A DNA stretch of 64,000 nt from Lipingzhangella_A rawalii (GCF_031628175.1 NZ_JAVLVT010000006.1:186001-250000), one strand, 5' to 3'. Positions 16,331-25,394 are shown, numbered from the stretch's first letter. A program made the numbers and translations. Notes: generated from the sequence alone by a model not told the origin.

Positions 16331-16964
16331 CAGGCAGCCACCCCCATTGCCGCGTTTTGGTGGTGTTGGGCGGCGTCAAAGCGACGGCGCCTCGCGTCGC
16401 CGTAGGGGCTCGGCTGTCCCTCCGGGGCTGTGGGATGCCGCCCGGTTCCCGGACGGACCCTGGCTACCACCAGGCCGCAGCATGCGTCACCGGGTTGCCT
16501 TGTCGCATCTGGCAGGATGCCGACGTGGACCACGGCAGCAAAGACGCTTCTCGCCGCTTTGCAATGGCCTCCGGCCATCCTTGACCCCGCGCCCCGCTCC
16601 CGGCCAGCTTGCGGCGACAACAGGACAGAACAAAAGAACAGGGGGAGGGCTCAAGGCCCGTGACGACCGACGGTAGTAAGCCTGCACTCCGGCACGTGAG
16701 GACGGAGCGACGGCCCCGTAGCATGCCCGCTCCGCGGCGTTGCTCCCGGCTTACCTTCCGCTGCTCGGGCTGTGGGCTAACGTCTTATTCCGAATACGTG
16801 CCCGGTGGCCATTGGAGAGGCGTAACAACCATTGCTGAACCACACCAGACCACAAGCGATCCTGGCCGGCGCTCTTCAGAGAGTTCGGGGTTCAGCCGTT
16901 TATCCGTTATTGCCGCGGGGTGCCTCTAGCTGTAGACATCGCACCTACCCTCTATGCTCCCCAC
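16331..16964. other. Intergenic stretch inside the integrated element
   Basis: 630 bp between the divergent excisionase and HNH nuclease genes. Short open frames here have no recognisable domain or ribosome site. Replication/regulatory genes usual for such elements seem to have been lost. Near the right end, TACCCT lies ~28-23 nt before the nuclease ATG and could be its -10 box, giving a very short leader. Confidence 0.35.
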
Positions 16965-17981
16965 ATGGGGTTGGCAGACATCACCGAAGCAGCCGTCCTC
17001 ACGGCGATTGCTGAGTGCGACGAGCTTGGCCAGAAGAGGTTCTTGGAGAGCTATGGTTATAAGCCGGCGTGTTCTTATGTGCTAATTCACCAGGGCAGGG
17101 AATACGACTCCAAGGCAATCGCCGGAGTCGCCCACAAGCACATCCACGGGCAGCCGCTCCTAGCCTCCGAGTTCTCCGGCGGTGACAAGACTGTGGGCAA
17201 GCGTCTGCGTGCCCTCGGCTTCGTGGTCCGCTCCTCGCGCAACCCCGACTGGGTATGGGACGAGCTGGTGCTGGCTTGTGCCCTGGTCGCCCAGAACAAT
17301 TGGAAGGCGATGGGAGCCGAAGACCCTCGGGTCATCGATCTCTCGCACCTGCTACAGAGCCTGCCGATCCATCCGCCAGAGGAACGCGCTCCCACGTTTC
17401 GCAATCCCAACGGGGTGGGGCGCAAGACCACCGACATCGCCACCGTCCATCCGGAATATCAGGGCAAGCCGACCAACGGTGGTCGGCTGGACCGCGAGGT
17501 ACTGCGCTTCTTCCTGGAAGCTCCACAACGGATGCACGCCGCCGCGGCCCGCCTCCGTGAAGGTGCCTTGTCCGGGGGATTCGACGGGCTTCCTAGCATC
17601 GAGGATGGCGAGCTAGACGACATCAGCGCCCCAGAAGGACGCCTACTGATGCGCAAGTATTTCGCTCGGGAGCGAAGTCCCAGGCTGCGCAAGCGCAAGA
17701 TCGATCAGGTCCGCAGACAAGGAGGATCTCTTACCTGTGAGGCTTGTGGTTTCAACTTCGGGCAGACCTACGGACCGCTTGGAGCTGATTACATCGAGGT
17801 CCACCACATCGTTCCCCTCCACCACATCGGAGAGAGCAAGACCCGGTTGCACGATCTCGTGCTCCTGTGCGCCAACTGTCACCGTATGATCCACCGCGCT
17901 AAACCATGGCTGAGCACAAGTCAGCTCCGCGAGGTCATCCAGAACCACGTTCAACCGCACCCCAGCGCCCCGAGCATCTGA
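16965..17981 (+). CDS. ScoMcrA-like HNH endonuclease (candidate type IV restriction enzyme)
   Basis: 338 aa. Residues 1-90 (ITEAAVLTAIAECDELG, FLESYGYKPACSYVL, YDSKAIAGVAH) match the N-terminal head of ScoMcrA-like proteins. A middle domain (~95-225) carries TFRNPNGVGRKTTDIATVHP and GGRLDREVLRFF. The C-terminus is an HNH nuclease with zinc cysteines CEAC and CANCH, and the active segment YIEVHHIVPLH. ScoMcrA-type enzymes cut methylated or phosphorothioated foreign DNA. This protein is shorter than ScoMcrA and shows no obvious SRA domain, so what modification it reads is open. It is the only visible cargo of the tRNA-Gly element. The ATG at 16965 has no ribosome site. Confidence 0.78.
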   Translation: MGLADITEAAVLTAIAECDELGQKRFLESYGYKPACSYVLIHQGREYDSKAIAGVAHKHIHGQPLLASEFSGGDKTVGKRLRALGFVVRSSRNPDWVWDELVLACALVAQNNWKAMGAEDPRVIDLSHLLQSLPIHPPEERAPTFRNPNGVGRKTTDIATVHPEYQGKPTNGGRLDREVLRFFLEAPQRMHAAAARLREGALSGGFDGLPSIEDGELDDISAPEGRLLMRKYFARERSPRLRKRKIDQVRRQGGSLTCEACGFNFGQTYGPLGADYIEVHHIVPLHHIGESKTRLHDLVLLCANCHRMIHRAKPWLSTSQLREVIQNHVQPHPSAPSI

Positions 17982-18116
17982 ACAGGCCTTTTCTGTTTCT
18001 GCTGTGTGCCCGTCGCGGCGGCGATTCACGGTGACTCACGGGAACTCGCCGGCCGAAGTCCCGCTCCACCGCAGGTCAGCGAACCGCCAGATCAGCGCCG
18101 TGCGGCCCGGTCGCCC

Positions 18117-18186
18117 TCCCAAGCTGATAACGCGGGTTCGATTCCCGTCATCCGCTCCACGCAGACGAAGGCCAGGTCACACCGGG
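18117..18186. repeat. attR-like direct repeat (truncated tRNA-Gly copy)
   Basis: Right copy of the 70-bp attachment repeat (see 15516-15585). Only the 3' half of tRNA-Gly is present, so it is not a functional tRNA gene. It marks the right end of a ~2.6-kb element. Confidence 0.9.
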
Positions 18187-18209
18187 TTCCCCCGGGGCCT
18201 GGCCTTCGT
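18165..18209. terminator. Long perfect hairpin at right end of the element
   Basis: ACGAAGGCCAGG and CCTGGCCTTCGT form a perfect 12-bp stem (18165-18176 with 18198-18209), with further G/C pairing inside. It is the counterpart of the tRNA-Gly terminator. Confidence 0.65.
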
Positions 18210-18372
18210 CATGGGTGGGGTGTTCACGGGGCCGCGTGCCCGCTGTGTGCCACTCGAGTACCCGGGCCGCGGCAACGAGTATCGACGAACTGCGCGAGGT
18301 CGGTCACCGTTGGGAGTGCGGGCGTTGGCGTCGGCAGCTGTGCCTGTGTGTACGTTCAGGGCTTCTCGCCGC

Positions 18373-19407
18373 CTACGGCACGATCACCGCGCGACCGTGG
18401 ATCTGTCCGGATGTCATGCGTTCGTAGACGCTGGGGGCCTCGTCGAGGTCGTACCGTTCCACCTGCACGTCGACCTCTCCCCGGCGAGCCAGTTCCACAA
18501 GTTCGACCAGTTCGGACCGGGTGCCCCAGTAGGTGGTGCCGACGCGTACCCCGAAGGGGGGTGAGGCGAAGGACACGGGCAATGCTCCACCGCCGATTCC
18601 CACCAGGGTGATGGCGGCGTCCATGCCCACGACCCGCGCGGCGAGGTCCATCGTGGCCTGGGCACCGACGAAGTCGAACACGGCGTTGGCGCCGGCTCCG
18701 TCCGTGAGCTCGTGAATCGCGGACACGGCGTTGTCGTCCGAGGGCAGGGCGTGGTGTGCCCCGCTGCGTAGGGCCAGTTCCCGGCTCTGCTCCCGAACGT
18801 CGAGAGCGATGACGGTGGTGGCCGACATGGCGCGCAGCAGCTGGACCGCCACGTGTCCCAGCCCGCCCACACCGATCACCACAGTGATACTGCCGGGAAA
18901 CAGGTTCGGACGGGCCCGGTTGATCGCGTGATAGGGAGTCAGGCCGGCATCGGTCAGGGGCACGGCTGCCACCGGGTCGAGGTCGCCCAGTGGTACCACG
19001 TGTCGCTGGGAGTCAACCAGTACGAACTCGGCCAGGGCGCCGGGGTTGCCCAGGCCGGGCGGGCGGATGCCCAGTTCCGCCGCCCGGGGACAGTAGTTCT
19101 CGGCGCCGCGGGAGCACGCCCGGCAGACCCCGCATCCCCAGGGGCCGTAGATCAGGACCGACTCGCCGGCACTGACCCGGTCGACGCCGCTCCCGAGGGC
19201 CGCCACGGTGCCGGCTCCCTCGTGCCCCAGGGTGAGGGGCAGCGGGTAGGGAAAGGCGTCCGAAGGCCAGCTCATCACCTCCAGGTCTGAGTGACACACG
19301 CCCGCGGCGGTCACCTGTACCAACAGTTGGCCGGGTCCCGGTTCGGGAGTCGCCACGTCGACCACGCGTGGCGGCTCCCCCACCGTCGCGTACTGTACGG
19401 CACGCAT
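18373..19407 (-). CDS. Zinc-dependent alcohol dehydrogenase
   Basis: 344 aa, medium-chain dehydrogenase. Catalytic zinc ligands are seen in GVCHSDLEV (Cys, His region) and GHEGAGTV. A structural-zinc-like loop, GCGVCRACSRGAENYC, supplies four cysteines. The NAD site is VIGVGGLGHVAVQLL. It oxidises alcohols or reduces aldehydes; the substrate is unknown. GGGAGGGG lies 6 nt before the ATG. It follows the DUF1015/dehydrogenase pair on the same strand, 33 nt downstream, and could be cotranscribed. Confidence 0.9.
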   Translation of the reverse strand: MRAVQYATVGEPPRVVDVATPEPGPGQLLVQVTAAGVCHSDLEVMSWPSDAFPYPLPLTLGHEGAGTVAALGSGVDRVSAGESVLIYGPWGCGVCRACSRGAENYCPRAAELGIRPPGLGNPGALAEFVLVDSQRHVVPLGDLDPVAAVPLTDAGLTPYHAINRARPNLFPGSITVVIGVGGLGHVAVQLLRAMSATTVIALDVREQSRELALRSGAHHALPSDDNAVSAIHELTDGAGANAVFDFVGAQATMDLAARVVGMDAAITLVGIGGGALPVSFASPPFGVRVGTTYWGTRSELVELVELARRGEVDVQVERYDLDEAPSVYERMTSGQIHGRAVIVP

Positions 19408-19440
19408 GAGTGTCCCCTCCCTGGGTGGGTGTGCGTAATA

Positions 19441-20565
19441 TCACTCAGGGTAGAGGTCCGGTTGGACGAGCTCTCGGAGGAACACCCCGCGCGGGGCCTT
19501 CGGATCGAACCATGTGGACTTGGCCGGGAGCACCTCGCCTGCATCCGCCACCGCCGTGACCTCGGAAACGGAAGGTGGATGGGGAAGGAATCCCACCGCT
19601 GAGTGCTGGGTGCACCATTCGCCGAGGGCAACGGCCCCGACCACTCCGGAGACGGGGCTGGCCGATCCCGGCCCCAGCGCCGGGTGGATGACCTGTTCGT
19701 CCAGCCGCACCGTGTCCAGGGTGCCGCGGGCGGCACCGCCTGTGACAGGGCGCAGTGTCAGCCGATACCAGCGGCCTTCCGCGAACACGCCGGCCACACC
19801 GGGCTGGGTGGGGGCCTCCGCTGGACCGCACTCGGTGAGGTCCGCGGTTCCGGGAGCGTTCCGTAGCGCCGCGAGGAGCCCCGCGCCGCCGGGAGTCATG
19901 GACTGGGGCACGCTGCGGGGGTAGGCGAAGCTGCGCATCTCGTCCTGGGGGAACAGTGCTCCCAGCCGGTACAGGCCCGGGTGGTCGCCGGTGAGTTCCG
20001 GTTGCCCGGTCACGAACCGGTCCGCTGCGGCCAGCCGATGATGCCCATCGGCGATGTAGAGCGTGCTGAGGCCGGCGAGTTCGGTGTGCACGGTTCGACA
20101 GAGTTCCGGGTCGTCCAGGAACCAGGCCCGGTGGTGTTCTCCCGTCTCGGTGGCCAGATCCACCACCGGGGTGGCCGAGCGTGCCGCTGCCAGCACCTCG
20201 CGGAGGGCGGGGCGGGGGGCATGGCCGAGGAGAACCGGGGTTTGTTCCATGCCGGTGTGCCGGGTGTGTTCGGTGAGTCTGCGCACACGTTCGGGGTCGG
20301 TGGCCTCGTGGGGACGAACGTGACCCGCCCGGTAGTCAGCGACCGCGACCTCCGCCAGGACCCCGGTCTGTCTGTGTTCGCCCGCGGTCATCTCGTAGAC
20401 GACGACGGTGTGTTCCGGGGGCCGGAGCAGGTCGCCCCGGCGAACCAGCCCGCGTACGTCTGCGGCTCCGGCCGACTCGGCGATCAGTCCGTGTACGGTC
20501 AGCAGGACCCGCGGGGCGCGCAGTGTGACCCCGCCGGAACGTGTGGGAGCGGGTGCGGTACTCAT
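19441..20565 (-). CDS. DUF1015 family protein
   Basis: 374 aa. The family hallmark ADGHHRLAAA follows STLYI (central region), and the C-terminus holds AVALGEWCTQHSAVGFLPHPPSV and KSTWFDPKAPRGV. DUF1015 proteins have no firmly assigned reaction but are repeatedly found next to 2-hydroxyacid/phosphoglycerate dehydrogenases, as here. The ATG overlaps the stop of the upstream dehydrogenase by 4 nt. A role in serine or hydroxyacid metabolism is inference from this context. Confidence 0.88.
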   Translation of the reverse strand: MSTAPAPTRSGGVTLRAPRVLLTVHGLIAESAGAADVRGLVRRGDLLRPPEHTVVVYEMTAGEHRQTGVLAEVAVADYRAGHVRPHEATDPERVRRLTEHTRHTGMEQTPVLLGHAPRPALREVLAAARSATPVVDLATETGEHHRAWFLDDPELCRTVHTELAGLSTLYIADGHHRLAAADRFVTGQPELTGDHPGLYRLGALFPQDEMRSFAYPRSVPQSMTPGGAGLLAALRNAPGTADLTECGPAEAPTQPGVAGVFAEGRWYRLTLRPVTGGAARGTLDTVRLDEQVIHPALGPGSASPVSGVVGAVALGEWCTQHSAVGFLPHPPSVSEVTAVADAGEVLPAKSTWFDPKAPRGVFLRELVQPDLYPE

Positions 20566-21563
20566 GTCACGCTGTCCACGGGCGCGGTAGCGGATTCCAG
20601 CGGACGGTTCACACAGTGCAGCAGGGTGCCTGCGCCGAACTGTTCCACAATCTCCACGACGCCGTCGGCCACCGCCTGTTGGGCCTGCGCTGTGGAGGCC
20701 CCGATGTGGTGGGTGCCGTAGACATTGGGGTGCCGGGCCAGGGTGGAGTCGATGGCCCCGGTGCCCGCTGCCGGTTCCTCCTGGAACACGTCCAGGCCGG
20801 CACGCACCCCTTTGCTGTCCATGGCCTCGATGAGTGCGGCTTCATCGACGACATCCCCCCGGGAGGTGTTGAGCAGGATGGCTCCCGGCTGCATCTGGGC
20901 CAGGAGGTCCTGGCTGACCAGCCCTCGGGTGCTCTCGCCCCCGGGGACGTGCACGGAGAGTACGTCGCAGGTGGCCGCCAGGGTGGCAGCACTGTCGAGG
21001 AAGGTGATGCCCGCCGCCTGTGCCGCATCCAGGGTCGCGGGGTCCCGGTTGGCTTTGGCGACGGCGTAGATGTCGGCTCCGAAGGCGGCCGCGCGATGGG
21101 CGAATGCCAGACCGATCGATCCCAACCCGAGGATGCCGATCGCGCGTCCCTGGATGCCGCGGGCCTGGCTGTAGAGCTTCTTGTTCCAGCGCCCTTGGCG
21201 CAGGTCGGTCACATTGTCCGGAATCCGGCGGTCGATGGCCAGCAGGAGCCCGAGGGCGAGTTCGGCGACCGCGGCCGCATTGCGTCCAGGGACGTTGCAC
21301 ACGTACACGCCGCGTCGGGCAGCCTCGGCACAGTCGATGGTGTTGGTCCCAGAGCCGGCGCGGACGATCAGCCGTAGGGAGTCGGCCGCGGCGAGGACCG
21401 CGGCGGGGACTCGGGTACTGCGTACGACCAGGGCTTCGCACCCGGGAACCATCTGGGGCAGGTCTTCGGTGGTCACGGTCGGTTCGTAGCGGCAGTCGTG
21501 CCCACGCTGGGCGAGCTCCGCGCGGGACGCGTCCGGGAACGCGTCAGCGAGCAGGATTCTCAT
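20562..21563 (-). CDS. D-2-hydroxyacid (phosphoglycerate-type) dehydrogenase
   Basis: 333 aa. Substrate/catalytic segments RAGSGTNTIDC and NVPGRNAAAVAELALGLLLA precede the NAD site GRAIGILGLGSIGLAFA. The catalytic Arg-Glu-His set appears in LLNTSRGDVVDE, GLDVFQEEP and THHIGAST. It lacks the ACT/ASB regulatory tail of many SerA proteins, so it is the short form. It could oxidise 3-phosphoglycerate or another D-2-hydroxyacid. GGAGGGAG is 8 nt before the ATG. It heads the operon with DUF1015 and possibly the alcohol dehydrogenase. Confidence 0.87.
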   Translation of the reverse strand: MRILLADAFPDASRAELAQRGHDCRYEPTVTTEDLPQMVPGCEALVVRSTRVPAAVLAAADSLRLIVRAGSGTNTIDCAEAARRGVYVCNVPGRNAAAVAELALGLLLAIDRRIPDNVTDLRQGRWNKKLYSQARGIQGRAIGILGLGSIGLAFAHRAAAFGADIYAVAKANRDPATLDAAQAAGITFLDSAATLAATCDVLSVHVPGGESTRGLVSQDLLAQMQPGAILLNTSRGDVVDEAALIEAMDSKGVRAGLDVFQEEPAAGTGAIDSTLARHPNVYGTHHIGASTAQAQQAVADGVVEIVEQFGAGTLLHCVNRPLESATAPVDSVT

Positions 21564-21868
21564 CGGCCGCTCCCTCCGTCAGGACGTGAGCGCCGGCACT
21601 GTCCGGACGCTACGCCGAAGCACCTGTACTCGAGCCTAGCAGTGTTTCGCATTACACACTGAGTTGCTTATTACGCAATTCTGGCAAGTCTGTGGCGTCG
21701 ACGCAATCCCTCGACCGCCGCGGCGCGGTGATGTCGCCTTCGGGGCATACCGCGGCGCTGCGTCCCAAAACCGTGGCCGTCCTTGGCACTACGGTGTGCG
21801 GTCGTCGACGGTGGGAGCATTGGGCGGGAGCTGTACTGGAGGCTGTTCACCGGGGCGGGCCCGGCGCT
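21564..21868. promoter_or_regulatory. Upstream region of the dehydrogenase operon with two adjacent palindromes
   Basis: 305 bp. AGTGT-n10-ACACT (21641-21660) and TTGC-n7-GCAA (21664-21678) lie side by side in an AT-rich pocket ~80-115 nt upstream of the dehydrogenase start. They look like operator sites for one or two regulators. The remainder up to the kinase stop holds nothing I can identify. Confidence 0.4.
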
Positions 21869-23530
21869 TCAGCCGGTGGGGGCCCGCTCCAGCAGCGCCC
21901 GAACCCTGCGCACCGAGGGGTGGTCGGCCCCCCGCAGCCGCACCAGGTCGTCCAGGAGCTCCCGGAGAACCTGCCGCGTTTCCGGCGCGCCCAGGCGCAG
22001 TAACAGCATGCCGATCTGACGGCGTAGCTCCAGGGGACGCTCGTCGCCCGCCCCGAGGATCCGCTGCTCGTCGGCCAGGAGTCGGCGGAGCAGGTCGAGC
22101 GCCCGCTGGGTTTCCCCTGCCAGGGCCAGACAGGTCGCGTGCTGGCGTCGGCAGCGGAACACGAGATCCATGTTCGCGCTACCGTGCTCACTCAGGACGG
22201 AGGCCAGGGACTCGAAAGCCGGAGCCGCGCTGTGGTAGTCCCCACCCTCGAACAGCACGTTTGCCCAGTCCCACCACAGGTTCACCAGCTCGGGATCCAG
22301 CGGGGTGCCGCTGCGCCGGGCCTGGGCAACAGCGTTACCCAGGAGCGCGCCCGCCTGGCTGTACCGGGACTCTCGGACCAGAGCGCTGGCCCGGTTGCGA
22401 ACGTCGGTGATCTCGCTGTGCTCGGTGCCGGAACGTTCGGGGGCGGGATGAGATGGTGTCGCCACTGTGGGTGCGGGGGGTGCGCTGGGGGCAGGTGGTG
22501 TTGCGGGGGATGGTGTAGGCGGGGGCGGCTGTTCCGAGGGGTGGTGGGGTGGCTGGGTCACCGGGGGTGAGGCGGGTGTGGTGCCGACGGGGCCCGGAAT
22601 GCGGTTCACCGCGGCCGCATACATCCGCAGCGGACTGGGCTGCTCTGGGGGTGCCAGCACGCCGGGCATCGGCGGTAGTTCGGTGGCGAAGCGCAGCAGA
22701 CTGGAATAGGCGATGTTGGCATCGGTGGGCCGGTCCGTGGGCGACTTTTCCAGGAGTTGGGCCACGGTGTTCGCCAGCTCGGTGGGAATCTCCGGGCGGA
22801 TCTGGCGCACCGGGGTGGGCGGGTCCGAGACCTGTTTGATCATCAGGGCGTAGGAGGTGGCACCGGCGAAGGGGCGCTGGCCGGTGAGCATCTCGAACAG
22901 GGTGCATCCGAGTGCGTACAGGTCGGTGCGGGCCGAGCTCTGCCCGTCCTGGATCTGTTCGGGAGCCATATAGGCGGGGGTGCCCAGCGCCTGACCACTC
23001 TGGGTGATCCGCGAGAGCTCCGGGACCCCTTCGCCCGTTGCCAGCCCGAAGTCCAACACCTTGACGGTGCCGGCGGGTTCCAGCACGAGGTTGTCGGGTT
23101 TGAGGTCGCGGTGCACGAGGGAGGCGGCGTGGGCCGCGGCGAGAACCGCGCAGGTCTGGGCGCCGATGGCGGCGGCCCAGCCCAGGGGAAGGCGGCCGGA
23201 CTCCGCGATGAGGTCGGCGATACTGATGCCCTCCACCCGCTCCATGACGAGGTAGGGCTGGCCCTCGTGCACCCCCGAGTCGTAGACGGCCGGAACGCCC
23301 GGATGGCGGAGCCGTGCCGTGATCCGGGACTCGCGTTTGAAGCGTCGAATCAGGTCCGGATCCGGGTCACCGTCCGGTACGCGCACGAACTTCACGGCCA
23401 CCATGCGGCCGAGCCGACGGTCGTAGCCCTCGTGGACCTCGCCCATGCCGCCGCGTCCCAACGGCAGTTCTTCCAGCTGGTACCGGTCGTCGAAGCCGTC
23501 GACCGGGGATGCCGGCGGGTCATCGAGCAT
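21869..23530 (-). CDS. Cytosolic Ser/Thr protein kinase with C-terminal TPR-like repeats
   Basis: 553 aa. A full Hanks-type kinase: glycine loop LGRGGMGEVHEG, VAVKFVRV lysine, HRDLKPDN catalytic loop and DFGLA, then MAPEQ. It should be active, unlike the OpuAC-fused kinase at 7808. A proline-rich linker (~300-365) has no hydrophobic helix, so the protein is soluble. The C-terminal ~180 residues are helical TPR-like repeats (LWWDWANVLFEGGDYHSAAPAF and following). AGGAGG lies 6 nt before the ATG. It overlaps the upstream methylase-like gene by 11 nt, so the two are translationally coupled. Confidence 0.9.
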   Translation of the reverse strand: MLDDPPASPVDGFDDRYQLEELPLGRGGMGEVHEGYDRRLGRMVAVKFVRVPDGDPDPDLIRRFKRESRITARLRHPGVPAVYDSGVHEGQPYLVMERVEGISIADLIAESGRLPLGWAAAIGAQTCAVLAAAHAASLVHRDLKPDNLVLEPAGTVKVLDFGLATGEGVPELSRITQSGQALGTPAYMAPEQIQDGQSSARTDLYALGCTLFEMLTGQRPFAGATSYALMIKQVSDPPTPVRQIRPEIPTELANTVAQLLEKSPTDRPTDANIAYSSLLRFATELPPMPGVLAPPEQPSPLRMYAAAVNRIPGPVGTTPASPPVTQPPHHPSEQPPPPTPSPATPPAPSAPPAPTVATPSHPAPERSGTEHSEITDVRNRASALVRESRYSQAGALLGNAVAQARRSGTPLDPELVNLWWDWANVLFEGGDYHSAAPAFESLASVLSEHGSANMDLVFRCRRQHATCLALAGETQRALDLLRRLLADEQRILGAGDERPLELRRQIGMLLLRLGAPETRQVLRELLDDLVRLRGADHPSVRRVRALLERAPTG

Positions 23531-25394
23531 CGGGGGCCTCCTGCGGAGTGGCGGTGCCGGTTCGGAGAGCGCGACGGGCTTCCTCAGCCCACCGGCCGGC
23601 CAGGCGGGACAGGTACTGGAGCTGCTCCTCCAGGTCCGTTATCTCCTGGAGTGCCTCGCCGTAGACGCGTTGTTGCGCGCTGGACAGTGCGGGCAGCTCC
23701 GCACCGCGGGCCCGTGACTGGCCGGTGCTTCCCCGACGGCCGGCGGGTTGTTCGTTGAGGAAACCGGCGAGGAACTGGGGGTCCAGTTCGGGGGAGGTCG
23801 CACGCAGCACGGCCAGCGGGGGGCTCAGGAGTGCGGCGTCCTCGGCGGGGCCAGCCACACGTGGGCATCCCTCGCCGCGCGGGGGGACGATCACGTCCCC
23901 CCGGCACAGGCGGACGCTGTCGGGGCCCGCGGTGCCGTGGCCGCTGGGGGGATGCCCCCGGCGCAGGTCGGTTGGGGTGAGGACGGGGATATCGCCGCCG
24001 TCGGTTGTCTGCTCCTGTGGAGCGCGCAGTAGGGTGAGCTGGCCCGAGGCGACCAGGGCTGCCACCGAAGTCGTGGGTGGGGGGATCGGTTGGGCGGGGG
24101 TCGCCAGCCTGGGTGGGTGGGGGAGTTCGGCCAGCAGCCGCTCCAGCTCGGTGTGCAGTTCGACGAGGCGTTGGGGTGTCTCGACGGTCGGTGCAACAGT
24201 CTGCGGGCGGGTCAGGGACACGTCCTGGTCCAGTAGCTCACTGCGGGCAATCGCCGTGGCGTGTTCTCCCAGATCGACCCGGTCCGTCTCTGTGGCCACG
24301 CGGAAGCGGGCCCAGGCGGTGCGCAGCTCGGTCGGGTCCTCGGCTCCGGTCACGCTGAGCAGGTGGGTGGGGCGCTCGGTCGGGGATTCGGGAGGGCACA
24401 GGAGCCAGAGGTGGGCGTCGCTGTCCAGGTGGTGCGGAACCTCCAGCACGGCGCGCAGCACTCCCGCGCGCAGCAGGTTGGCGCGGATGCGACGTCCGGA
24501 ACGGCGGGTTGCCGTGGCGGCGGGAACCCGTACGATTACCTGCCCCTCCGGTCGGACCCGGGCCAGGCAGTGCTGGATCCACGCGAGCTCGCTCTCGTTG
24601 CTGGGGGGAAGTCCGTAGCGCCACCGGGGATCGATCTCGAGTTCGTCTCGGTTCCATTCCCGGTCCCGCTCCTGGGGGGTACACAGGACGAGATCTGCGG
24701 GGGTGTCGGTGTGGCCGTCCTCGGTCAGGGCGTCACCGAGGACCAGACGGGTGTCGGTGCCGGTGAGTTGGATGCGGGTCCGGGCGATGATGCCGCGGAC
24801 CGGATCGCGGTCCTGGAGTAGCACGCGGGCTGCCCCGGCTGTGGCGGCGGCCGCGGCGAGGGCGCCCGTGCCGCAGGTGGGGTCGAGCACCGTGTCTGCG
24901 GGGGTGACTTCGGCCAGCTGGACCATCAGTTCCGCGAGTTCCGGGGACGGCTCGTGGTCCGGGCGGGCCCAGGTTTCGGTGTAGCGCTCGACGAGCCCGG
25001 TGTAGAGCGCGACGGGGTCGGGATGCTGGGCTGCCTCGGCCAGGAGCGGCTCCCATTCGGGAGCGGGCAGCTCCAGCTGTGCTGGCGGGTCATCCCCGGT
25101 GAGGTGCAGACCAACGTGGGCGAGGAACAGGGCTATAGCGCTGCCGCCGACGACTGCCTCGGCGCGGCGCCACAGACGGTCGGCTGCGTCGGGGCGGAAG
25201 GGTTTCCGATGGCGGCCACACCAGGCCTCCACCTGGTCCCAGGCGAACAGCGGGTGGGTGGCCGTGCCGCCCACGGGCCCGGGGAAGTCCGGATAGCGCC
25301 GTCGCCAGTTACTGACAGCGGGACGTCGCACGCCGGTGATGCGGGCGATGTCTCCGGCGCTGAGCAGGAGGTCGCTGTCTGGTTCGGCGGTCAT
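23520..25394 (-). CDS. HTH-N6-methylase-like protein with HsdS-like tail, degenerate catalytic motif
   Basis: 624 aa. Residues ~8-60 are a helix-turn-helix (SAGDIARITGVRRPAVSNWRRRYPDFPGP). Residues ~150-400 follow the HsdM/N6-adenine methylase fold with SAM motif I DPTCGTGALAAAAA. Motif IV, normally (N/D)PP(Y/F), reads CTPQ in DLVLCTPQERDREW. Two of three key residues are lost, so base methylation is doubtful. The last ~200 residues resemble an HsdS target-recognition half ending in a coiled coil (ALQEITDLEEQLQYLSRL). AGAGGTGAG precedes the ATG. It is coupled to the kinase downstream. It may be a DNA-binding SAM sensor rather than an enzyme. Confidence 0.78.
   Translation of the reverse strand: MTAEPDSDLLLSAGDIARITGVRRPAVSNWRRRYPDFPGPVGGTATHPLFAWDQVEAWCGRHRKPFRPDAADRLWRRAEAVVGGSAIALFLAHVGLHLTGDDPPAQLELPAPEWEPLLAEAAQHPDPVALYTGLVERYTETWARPDHEPSPELAELMVQLAEVTPADTVLDPTCGTGALAAAAATAGAARVLLQDRDPVRGIIARTRIQLTGTDTRLVLGDALTEDGHTDTPADLVLCTPQERDREWNRDELEIDPRWRYGLPPSNESELAWIQHCLARVRPEGQVIVRVPAATATRRSGRRIRANLLRAGVLRAVLEVPHHLDSDAHLWLLCPPESPTERPTHLLSVTGAEDPTELRTAWARFRVATETDRVDLGEHATAIARSELLDQDVSLTRPQTVAPTVETPQRLVELHTELERLLAELPHPPRLATPAQPIPPPTTSVAALVASGQLTLLRAPQEQTTDGGDIPVLTPTDLRRGHPPSGHGTAGPDSVRLCRGDVIVPPRGEGCPRVAGPAEDAALLSPPLAVLRATSPELDPQFLAGFLNEQPAGRRGSTGQSRARGAELPALSSAQQRVYGEALQEITDLEEQLQYLSRLAGRWAEEARRALRTGTATPQEAPDAR

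Noticed and set aside
18112..18161. Second tRNA-Gly gene
   Set aside because: Only the 3' half of the tRNA is present; it is the right attachment site of the element.
21869..25394. Classifying the kinase/methylase pair as a Pgl phage-defence system
   Set aside because: PglY and PglZ are absent, the kinase lacks PglW architecture, and the methylase motif is degenerate; kept only as a loose comparison.
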